This document shows positions 34,108 through 41,181 of a stretch of 64,000 nt of DNA, one piece after another. Every line of letters begins with the position of its first letter. The stretch's first letter is position 1. Source of the stretch: Sulfurospirillum sp001602955 (lineage in GTDB: Bacteria; Campylobacterota; Campylobacteria; Campylobacterales; Sulfurospirillaceae); contig LVAC01000023.1 of NCBI GenBank assembly GCA_001602955.1, forward strand, positions 124,001-188,000, written 5' to 3'. The notes under the pieces are model-generated. The model saw only the letters and a list, made by a program, of their open reading frames with translations, was not told the origin of the DNA and searched no databases. The translations under genes and the position numbers were made by a program.

Positions 34108-34645
34108 AGGCTATTACGATACGTATGCCGATTGCCACTAAAACGACGCCTCCTAAGAGTTCTGCTTTACTCTCAAGCCAGTTTCCCGTGAGTTTTCCCA
34201 CAAAAACGCCTAAAAAGCTCATACCAAAGGTCACGAGACCGATCAAGCCGCATGCCAAGAACGGATTCATATCCAAAAGCATTAAGCTAAATCCCGCCGC
34301 CATAGCATCGATGCTTGTGGCAATTGCAAGCGTTAGCATCAATTTATTCGTAATTTTTTGAATTTCCTCTTCAAGGCTCTCTTGCATACTTTCATACACC
34401 ATTTTGGCACCGATGAGCACTAAAAGAGCAAAAGCGACGTATCGCGTATAGTGGTCGATAAATCCCAATAAGCCTTTCCCGCCGATATACCCGATCAGCG
34501 GCATTAATGCTTGAAAAATACCGAAGAAAAGCCCCGCTTTAAATGCCAATGCCCCGTGCCCCGTCGCTTGTTTGGTTCCCAGTCCGATGGAAACCGCAAA
34601 GGCGTCCATGCTCAATGCCAATGCCAACGCAATCACTTCCGTCAT
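34106..34645 (-). CDS. mntP: Manganese efflux pump MntP
   Basis: MntP exports Mn(II) and protects against manganese excess. The 179-aa protein has six predicted membrane helices in two homologous halves, each with an acidic membrane motif: ALSMDAFAVSIGLG near residue 12 and IATSIDAMAAGFSL in the second half. ATG 34645 is preferred (GGAG 8 bases upstream) and overlaps the polA stop by 4 bp; the ORF is open 15 bases further. No manganese riboswitch is visible because it is embedded behind polA. Confidence 0.9.
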   Translation of the reverse strand: MTEVIALALALSMDAFAVSIGLGTKQATGHGALAFKAGLFFGIFQALMPLIGYIGGKGLLGFIDHYTRYVAFALLVLIGAKMVYESMQESLEEEIQKITNKLMLTLAIATSIDAMAAGFSLMLLDMNPFLACGLIGLVTFGMSFLGVFVGKLTGNWLESKAELLGGVVLVAIGIRIVIA

Positions 34646-37299
34646 TTTAACACTCCCCAATTGGCGCCGATAGCGATCGAAACGTTTAAGGGTACGCGTA
34701 AAGCATAAACCTCTTCCATCACATGCCGTGCCTCTTTTGCAAACGTTTCCGCGCGCGCTTCGTTGACTTCAAAGATCAATTCGTCGTGAATTTGCAAGAG
34801 CAATTTCGCCTCATCATTGACTAACGTCGCCATAATACGATTCATCGCAAGCTTAATCAAGTCCGCGGCACTGCCTTGAAACACCGTATTGACCGCCTCG
34901 CGAAGGTATCCGGCATATTGCATCGCATTGGCATGTTCAAAATCAAAAAAGCGTTTTCGCCCCAAAAGCGTCTGAACAAAGCCCTCTTTTTTGGCTTGTT
35001 CTTCAATGGAAGAAAGGTACTGCTTAATCGTCGGAAAGGTCGCAAAATAGCCGTCGATGTAGCTTTTGGCTTCTTTGGTCGTAATACCGATCGTCTCGGA
35101 GAGGCGTTTAGGTCCCATACCGTACAGCAATCCGAAGTTGATACTTTTGGCGATGCCTCTTTTAGCATCCGCTTCCGCTTCGCCGAACAGTTTGAGCGCG
35201 GTCTCTTTGTGAATGTCTTTACCCTCTTGAAACGCCCTTACCATTGCTTCATCCCCGCTAAAATGTGCCAACAAGCGAAGTTCAATTTGCGAATAGTCGA
35301 TACCGACAAGCACATACCCCTCTTTGGCGACGAAACCTCCGCGTACTTCACGCCCCAGAGCCGTCTTAACGGGAATGTTTTGTAAGTTTGGGTCTTTGGA
35401 ACTTAGCCTTCCGGTAGACGTACCCGTTTGCATAAACGACGTATGTACCCGACTGCGCGAAGAGGCTTTAGAGAGCTTCAACAACGGTTCGATATAGGTC
35501 GAACGAAGCTTATACAACTCTCGATACTCTAAAATTTTGGCGATGCTCGGATGCTTGTCAAAAAGTTCGTTTAAAACGTTTTCGTCGGTACTGTAACCCG
35601 TTTTAGTCTTTTTGAGCGGCGGAAGTCCCAACTGTTCAAACAGTACCGCACCCAGTTGTTGCGTCGAATTGAGATTGAACGTCGCATTGCACAAGGCAAA
35701 AATTTCGACTTTCAATGCCTCTATCGCATGGTCGGTTCGTTTCAAAAGCGTCTCAAAATAAGCAGCGTCGACTTGAATCCCCTCTCTTTCCATATGCATC
35801 AGCGTTCGAATAAACGGGAATTCCACGTTTTTTGCAAGATCCAACAACGAAGGATCGAGCATCTCTTTAAGCTTCTCAAAAAGCTTGAGGGTCATCCACG
35901 CGTCTTCGCTTGCGTATTCGCAGGCTTTTTCCAAAGAGACGCCGCTAAAGTTTTCCCCTTTGGCAACGACGTCTTTAAATTTGATCATCTCATGATTGAA
36001 AAAACGTTTGGAAAGCGTATCGAGTCCTACGTTGCTTTCCGGATTTAAAAGCCATGCCAAAATCATCGTATCGGCGTATAGATTCACGTTTTGAAGACCG
36101 AAATTGTGCTCAATAACCGCAAGGTCAAACTTCAAGTTTTGTCCGACGATTTTGCGGGAAAGCAGATGTGTCAGTGCCTCTTTTGCCTCTTCATGCGAAA
36201 TTTGGTTCCCCACGCCCAAATAATGGTGCGCAATCGGCACGTAATACGCTTCTTGCGTATTCACGCAAAACGAAAATCCGACGATGTTGGCGTTGTAAGC
36301 ATCCAAGGCATCGGTTTCGGTATCAAACGCGACGATTTCGTCCTCTTCGATGCCTTCAACGACGCGCAAAAGCAATTTGGCGTCGTCCAATAAAATCGGT
36401 TTAAACCCTTGCGTCGGAGGCGTTTGCACGCTTACATGTAAGCTCTCCGCTCTTACGCGCGCAAGGATTTGGCGAAGTTCGTATTTTTCCAGTTCTTCCA
36501 CGATGTACGAGAGCGGTTGGGCATCTGGATAGTGAAATGACTCGAACTTATCGGCAATACTCAGCGTATCGTCCAAACAGACCAAACGGCGGCTTAAATA
36601 AGCACTTTGCTTGCCCTCTTCCAACATCGTTTTGATGCGCGGATTGGCGACTTTGTCGAGATTGGCGTATACACCCTCCATCGTCTTAAAATCGTCAAGC
36701 AGTTTTTTCGCCCCTTTGGGTCCGATCCCTTTAACGCCGGGAATATTATCGGCGGTATCGCCGACCAAAGAGAGGTACTCGCCGATTTGATGCGGGTAAA
36801 CGCCGAATTTCTCAAAACATTTTTCGGTCGTAATTTCGCTCTTTTTCATCGGATCGTAGATCACGACGCGTCCGTCGTCGATCAGTTGGTATAAATCTTT
36901 ATCGTGCGTGACGATTCGCACTTTAATATTGTGATGCTTGGCAAATTTAACCGCCGAAGCAATAATGTCGTCGGCTTCAAATCCCTCTTCGCCGTAACTT
37001 TTAAATCCCATTTTTTCAATCCACGAAATAGCGACGGGAAGCTGTTTTTTAAAATCTTCCGGTGCTTCGGGGCGATTGGCTTTATAGTTGGGATCGATGT
37101 CGTGGCGAAAATTTTTACCTTTGCTATCAAGCGCAAAAAGAACGTAATCGGTATCGTGCTCTTTTTTGAGAGCCGCGATAAAGTGGGCAAAGCCCGTTAA
37201 AAGTCCCGTCGGGAAACCTTGTGAATTACGCAATGCGGGAAGCGCATAATAGTTACGAAAAAAGAAGCCGAACGTATCGATAATAGTGAGTGTTTTCAC
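34642..37299 (-). CDS. polA: DNA polymerase I
   Basis: PolA fills repair gaps and removes RNA primers. The 885-aa protein has the N-terminal 5'-3' flap exonuclease (FEADDIIAS; VGDTADNIPGVKGIGPKGA), a 3'-5' proofreading domain with the acidic motifs IVAFDTETDAL, NLKFDLAVIEH and YASEDAWMTLKLFE apparently intact, and the polymerase domain with motif A DYSQIELRLLAHFSG, motif B KRGIAKSINFGLLYGMG and motif C QIHDELIFEV. Proofreading motifs are missing in some bacterial PolA proteins, so their presence is worth noting. mntP follows with a 4-bp overlap. Confidence 0.98.
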   Translation of the reverse strand: MKTLTIIDTFGFFFRNYYALPALRNSQGFPTGLLTGFAHFIAALKKEHDTDYVLFALDSKGKNFRHDIDPNYKANRPEAPEDFKKQLPVAISWIEKMGFKSYGEEGFEADDIIASAVKFAKHHNIKVRIVTHDKDLYQLIDDGRVVIYDPMKKSEITTEKCFEKFGVYPHQIGEYLSLVGDTADNIPGVKGIGPKGAKKLLDDFKTMEGVYANLDKVANPRIKTMLEEGKQSAYLSRRLVCLDDTLSIADKFESFHYPDAQPLSYIVEELEKYELRQILARVRAESLHVSVQTPPTQGFKPILLDDAKLLLRVVEGIEEDEIVAFDTETDALDAYNANIVGFSFCVNTQEAYYVPIAHHYLGVGNQISHEEAKEALTHLLSRKIVGQNLKFDLAVIEHNFGLQNVNLYADTMILAWLLNPESNVGLDTLSKRFFNHEMIKFKDVVAKGENFSGVSLEKACEYASEDAWMTLKLFEKLKEMLDPSLLDLAKNVEFPFIRTLMHMEREGIQVDAAYFETLLKRTDHAIEALKVEIFALCNATFNLNSTQQLGAVLFEQLGLPPLKKTKTGYSTDENVLNELFDKHPSIAKILEYRELYKLRSTYIEPLLKLSKASSRSRVHTSFMQTGTSTGRLSSKDPNLQNIPVKTALGREVRGGFVAKEGYVLVGIDYSQIELRLLAHFSGDEAMVRAFQEGKDIHKETALKLFGEAEADAKRGIAKSINFGLLYGMGPKRLSETIGITTKEAKSYIDGYFATFPTIKQYLSSIEEQAKKEGFVQTLLGRKRFFDFEHANAMQYAGYLREAVNTVFQGSAADLIKLAMNRIMATLVNDEAKLLLQIHDELIFEVNEARAETFAKEARHVMEEVYALRVPLNVSIAIGANWGVLK

Positions 37300-37323
37300 G
37301 AAAGAGCCTTTGCGTATGGGCGT

Positions 37324-38133
37324 TTAAAATGAAGTTTTGATGGATTCGACCGCCTCCAAAAACGGTGCGGAATCTAAACCTTCTTTGTTAAGAAGCATAA
37401 GTGCTAGATTGATATTGCGTTCGCTCAAAGGCGCGTTAATCGCAACGGCGGTCTTGACGATTTTTAAAGCGATGCTCTGTGCACGAATCGCCGCGGGTGC
37501 ATCTTGCGTTCTTTCGGTAAACCGAATGGCTTCGATCATTCGTTTATCGAATTTCCAATGCTCAAAAATCAACGCCGAAACTTCGCTGCTTGTAACGCCG
37601 ACGAACATTTTCTCGACGTCCGCGACGTTTAATGCGTTTTCAAGTTCAGACCTAAAGGCATACGTCTCGTCGTTTTTTGCGATTTCATCGGCAATAAGGA
37701 TTTTACCGCTCTCTTGCAACAACGCGCATAAAAAGAGAAAATCAACGCTAGTCGCATCGACGTTTTTGTACCACTTGGAGAGCAACATGCTTTGCATGTG
37801 CGAAAGCTGCGCGAACTCTTCGGGCGAAATCGCATACGGTACGAGATCAACGTTTAAAAGTTTTTTGATCGACATGTCAAGCACCAACGAACGCGTCGTC
37901 GACATACCGAAAAGCCCGACCGCTTGTAAGACGCTTTTGATTTCACGGCGAAAACCGTACAAAGGGGAGTTGGCGACTTTGAGAAGGTTGGCGATAAGCA
38001 TCGGGTCTTCTTCAATCAATTTTGCCAAATCGGCGATACTCGCCTGTTCGTCACGAAAAAGCGCATTGATCTGCGTAAACGTTTTGGGTAAAGGAGGTAA
38101 CGCGCGAATTCGCTCCGCTATTTCTTTTAACAT
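37324..38133 (-). CDS. HDOD-domain signalling protein
   Basis: The 269-aa cytoplasmic protein is mostly one HDOD domain (RIRALPPLPKTFTQINALF ... IEEDPMLIANLLKVANSPLYG ... AVGLFGMSTTRSLVLDMS). The catalytic His-Asp pair of true HD hydrolases is not evident, as is normal for HDOD. Such proteins act as scaffolds or regulators in chemotaxis, c-di-GMP and competence pathways. The start is set at ATG 38133, which follows GAAAGAG and a TATAAT at 38161-38166. The longer reading frame upstream contains an Arg-rich run that looks non-coding. Confidence 0.85.
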   Translation of the reverse strand: MLKEIAERIRALPPLPKTFTQINALFRDEQASIADLAKLIEEDPMLIANLLKVANSPLYGFRREIKSVLQAVGLFGMSTTRSLVLDMSIKKLLNVDLVPYAISPEEFAQLSHMQSMLLSKWYKNVDATSVDFLFLCALLQESGKILIADEIAKNDETYAFRSELENALNVADVEKMFVGVTSSEVSALIFEHWKFDKRMIEAIRFTERTQDAPAAIRAQSIALKIVKTAVAINAPLSERNINLALMLLNKEGLDSAPFLEAVESIKTSF

Positions 38134-38160
38134 GCCGTCTCTTTCGAAGGATTTAAATAG

Positions 38161-38166
38161 ATTATA
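38161..38166 (-). promoter_or_regulatory. -10 box of the HDOD gene
   Basis: A minus-strand TATAAT lies 28 bases before the HDOD ATG, just after the terminator of the upstream symporter gene. This suggests that the gene starts its own transcript. Confidence 0.5.
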
Positions 38167-38185
38167 GCGCGCTTTTCTTGAAATC

Positions 38186-38211
38186 CCGATGAGGATTGAA
38201 GTCCTCATCGG
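38186..38211 (-). terminator. Hairpin after the first GltP-type symporter gene
   Basis: CCGATGAGGA (38186-38195) and TCCTCATCGG (38202-38211) form a perfect 10-bp stem with a 6-base loop, 14 bases after the symporter stop codon. On the minus strand it is followed by GATTTCAAG rather than a T-run, so a Rho-independent role is likely but not certain. Confidence 0.6.
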
Positions 38212-38225
38212 ACAAAAGGATCGTA

Positions 38226-39542
38226 TCAACCCGGAATAGCGTCTTCTACGGATTCGGGGTGATCGAGTGCATAACGGAATTTTTCCATATCGATCTGTTT
38301 GTCCCATGCACCGACGACGACCGCGGCAACCGCGTTACCGCAAAGATTTCCCACCGCACGCATCTCGCTCATAAACTTATCCACACCCAAAAGTACCGCC
38401 ACGGTTGCCACGGGAATCACGTCTCCCATCGCCGAGAGCGTACCGGCAAGCACGATAAAGCCCGAACCCGTCACGCCAACAGCCCCTTTGGACGCAACCA
38501 TCAAAATAAAAATGATGCTGAGTTCATGCGAAAGCGTGAGCGGAATACCGAAAGCCTGTGCCAAGAAAATAATCGAAAGCGAAAGGTAAATGTTCGTACA
38601 ATCCAAGTTAAATGAATAGCCCGTAGGAATCACTAAACCCGTCGTTCCGCGGCTCACGCCCGCGGCTTCCAAACGCCTCATTAACGGAGCCAACGCCGAT
38701 TCGCTCGAAGAGGTTGCAAATACGATCAAGACTTCTTTAGCGATAAAACGCATAAATTTAAAGACGTTGATCTTATAAAACCATAAGATGATACCTAAAA
38801 CACCGAATAAAAACGCCAATACGGAGATCAACATAACGCCAAGCAAACTTGCCATACCGATCAAAGAAGCAATACCGAATTTGCCGATCAAGAACGCCAT
38901 CGCACTAAAGCTCGCAACAGGGCTGAGCCACATCAAAATCGTCAAGATTTTAAAGAAAACGTTTTGAACTTTCTCCAAAGGAGCGAGAATCGCCTCTTTG
39001 TATTTTTCTCCAAACGCGGCAATGCCGATTGCGATGACCAACGCCATGACTAACACCTGCAACGTATTGCCGTGAAGAAACGGTGTTATCGGATCGGTCG
39101 GAATCGCACTTTTTAAAATGCCCCAAACCGAGCCGGTTTGCGAAGAAGCGTTAGCGGTAAAGCTTGAAACCGCGGAGACGTCCAAAGACTCGACGTTTAG
39201 ATGCATTCCGTGTCCCGGCTTCAAAAGATTACCGAATAAAATACCGATTGCAAGGGCAAAGGTGCTAACGACTTCAAAATAGATAAACGCTTTTAAACCG
39301 ATGGAGCCGACCTCTTTAAGGCTCTCTAAACCGACGATACCCGAAATAATCGTTAAAAAGATAATCGGCCCGACCAACCATTTTAACACTTGAATAAACC
39401 AATCGATTCCCGGTTTGGCTTGAACCGCCAAGCTTGGATTGAGCATACCCAGCGTAATTCCGGCAACAATGCCGACCACAACCCAAAACGCTAAACTCTT
39501 AATCGTATAACGTTTCCAATCTTTAAACGATGTTTTTTCCAA
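38226..39542 (-). CDS. Dicarboxylate/amino-acid:cation symporter (DAACS), downstream copy
   Basis: This 438-aa inner-membrane carrier of the GltP/DctA family imports glutamate, aspartate or C4-dicarboxylates with Na+ or H+. Family marks are VGPIIFLTIISGIVGLESL, the serine-rich re-entrant FATSSSESALAP and the NLDCTNIYLSLSIIFLAQA region. TTG 39542 is chosen because AAAGGG lies 6 bases upstream and the tandem paralogue starts the same way (TTGGAA after AAAGG); GTG 39545 is the alternative. Much of the C-terminal half is nearly identical at DNA level to the neighbouring copy. The substrate is not decidable from sequence. Confidence 0.9.
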   Translation of the reverse strand: MEKTSFKDWKRYTIKSLAFWVVVGIVAGITLGMLNPSLAVQAKPGIDWFIQVLKWLVGPIIFLTIISGIVGLESLKEVGSIGLKAFIYFEVVSTFALAIGILFGNLLKPGHGMHLNVESLDVSAVSSFTANASSQTGSVWGILKSAIPTDPITPFLHGNTLQVLVMALVIAIGIAAFGEKYKEAILAPLEKVQNVFFKILTILMWLSPVASFSAMAFLIGKFGIASLIGMASLLGVMLISVLAFLFGVLGIILWFYKINVFKFMRFIAKEVLIVFATSSSESALAPLMRRLEAAGVSRGTTGLVIPTGYSFNLDCTNIYLSLSIIFLAQAFGIPLTLSHELSIIFILMVASKGAVGVTGSGFIVLAGTLSAMGDVIPVATVAVLLGVDKFMSEMRAVGNLCGNAVAAVVVGAWDKQIDMEKFRYALDHPESVEDAIPG

Positions 39543-39632
39543 CACAAACCCTTTAATGATAAACTGATTTGATTATGGCATAGCAAAAGAGATTTAAATG
39601 AGATTTTTTAACTAAAAGAGCGTCAAAAGAGG

Positions 39633-39677
39633 TAAAAAAAGAGGTACCCGTGAGGCGAACGGTAACATTCCCTCACG
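39633..39677 (-). terminator. Rho-independent terminator between the two symporter genes
   Basis: On the minus strand CGTGAGG (39677-39671) and CCTCACG (39655-39649) form a 7-bp stem with a 15-base loop, followed within 8 bases by a run of seven T (39640-39634). It lies 23 bases past the stop of the upstream copy, so the two tandem genes are probably transcribed separately. Confidence 0.6.
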
Positions 39678-39700
39678 AGCATTTTAAAGGCGTAAAAGCA

Positions 39701-41053
39701 TCAACCCGGAATAGCGTCTTCCACGGATTCGGGGTGATCGAGCGCATAACGGAATTTTTCCATATCGATCTGTTTGTCCCATGCACCGACGACGACCGCG
39801 GCAACCGCGTTACCGCAAAGATTTCCCACCGCGCGCATCTCGCTCATAAACTTATCCACACCCAAAAGTGCCGCTACGGTCACGACCGGAATCGCACCGC
39901 CCATCGCCGAAAGCGTACCGGCAAGAACGATAAACCCAGAACCCGTCACGCCCACAGCTCCTTTTGAGGTAACCATTAAGATCAGAATAATACTCAACTC
40001 TTCGCCAAGCGTTAAAGGAATACCGAATGCCTGCGACAAGAAGATAATCGAAAGCGAGAGGTAAATGTTCGTACAATCCAAGTTAAACGAATAACCCGTA
40101 GGAATAACCAATCCCGTCGTTCCGCGGCTCACGCCCGCAGCTTCCAAACGTTTCATCAACGGAGCCAACGCCGATTCGCTTGAAGAGGTCGCAAATACGA
40201 TCAAGACTTCTTTAGCGATAAAACGCATAAATTTAAAGACGTTGATTTTGAAGAACCATAAGATAATGCCTAAAATTCCGAAGATAAACGCTAAAACGGA
40301 GATCAACATAACGCCAAGCAAACTTGCCATACCGATCAAAGAAGCGAGACCGAATTTGCCGATCAAAAATGCCATCGCACTAAAGCTCGCAACCGGACTT
40401 AACCACATTAAAATCGTCAAGATTTTAAAGAAAAATCCTTGCGCAACTTCTAAAGGTTTAAGGATAGCCGGTTTGTACTTGCCTCCGAACGCCGAAATTA
40501 AAATCGCCAAGACCAACGCCATGACCAAAACCTGTAAGGTATTGCCGTTTAAAAAAGGCGTTAGAGGATCGCTGGGAATCGCATTTTTCAAAATCGACCA
40601 AAACGAACCGACGTCTTGAGTCGAATGGGTGTATTTGTCAACGCTTTTGGCATCCAAGGAGTTGACGTCGAAATTCATTCCGTGTCCCGGACCAAAGAAA
40701 TTGCCGAATAACACGCCGATCGCAAGAGCGAAGGTGCTGACGATTTCAAAATAGATAAACGCTTTTAAACCGATCGAGCCGACCTCTTTTAGGCTCTCCA
40801 AACCGATGATACCCGAAATAATCGTTAAAAAGATAATCGGTCCGACCAACCATTTCAACGCTTGGATAAACCAATCGATTCCCGGTTTGGCTTGAACCGC
40901 CAATTTAGGATCGACCGTCCCGAAGATAATACCCGCAATAATTGCAACGATAACCCAAAACGCTAAACTTTTAACGGTATAGCTTTTCCAATCTTTTTTC
41001 TTTGTCTCTTCCAAGGAGCCTATGCTACTCGCCATAGATGCTGTTGCTTCCAA
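39701..41053 (-). CDS. Dicarboxylate/amino-acid:cation symporter (DAACS), upstream copy
   Basis: The 450-aa paralogue of the next gene has the same carrier motifs (VGPIIFLTIISGIIGLESL, FATSSSESALAP, NLDCTNIYLSLSIIFLSQA) and an N-terminal extension (LEATASMASSIGSLEE). Copies differ mainly in the periplasmic loop after GHGM (NFDVNSLDAKSVDKYTHS here) and in the segment before TPFLNG, which could change substrate or regulation. The start TTG 41053 has AAAGGA 6 bases upstream; an in-frame ATG at 41068 is less well spaced. It has its own TATAAT promoter and a terminator behind it. Confidence 0.9.
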   Translation of the reverse strand: MEATASMASSIGSLEETKKKDWKSYTVKSLAFWVIVAIIAGIIFGTVDPKLAVQAKPGIDWFIQALKWLVGPIIFLTIISGIIGLESLKEVGSIGLKAFIYFEIVSTFALAIGVLFGNFFGPGHGMNFDVNSLDAKSVDKYTHSTQDVGSFWSILKNAIPSDPLTPFLNGNTLQVLVMALVLAILISAFGGKYKPAILKPLEVAQGFFFKILTILMWLSPVASFSAMAFLIGKFGLASLIGMASLLGVMLISVLAFIFGILGIILWFFKINVFKFMRFIAKEVLIVFATSSSESALAPLMKRLEAAGVSRGTTGLVIPTGYSFNLDCTNIYLSLSIIFLSQAFGIPLTLGEELSIILILMVTSKGAVGVTGSGFIVLAGTLSAMGGAIPVVTVAALLGVDKFMSEMRAVGNLCGNAVAAVVVGAWDKQIDMEKFRYALDHPESVEDAIPG

Positions 41054-41087
41054 GAAATGTCCTTTCATTAAGTTTCGATCAAAAGCG

Positions 41088-41093
41088 ATTATA
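41088..41093 (-). promoter_or_regulatory. -10 box of the upstream symporter copy
   Basis: A minus-strand TATAAT lies 35 bases before the TTG start, in the 128-base gap after uvrA. The flanking sequence is self-complementary (ATTATAAT), so it could work in both directions, but no gene runs rightward from here. Confidence 0.5.
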
Positions 41094-41181
41094 ATGAACA
41101 GTTATGTCGATCTTATGTAGAGGACATTTCTTTGACTTTTAGAGCTTTTTATTTTTAAAATAATGTTTCAAAAAGAAACGT

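Noticed and set aside
37337..38167. A 276-codon open frame on the plus strand opposite the HDOD gene
   Set aside because: The HDOD frame has clear family motifs, promoter and ribosome-binding site; the opposite frame is Ser/Leu-rich with no motif.
39650..39967. Plus-strand open frame shared, with near-identical protein, between the two symporter genes (also 38196-38615)
   Set aside because: It is opposite the duplicated C-terminal coding region, so the similarity comes from the symporter paralogy and not from a separate gene family.
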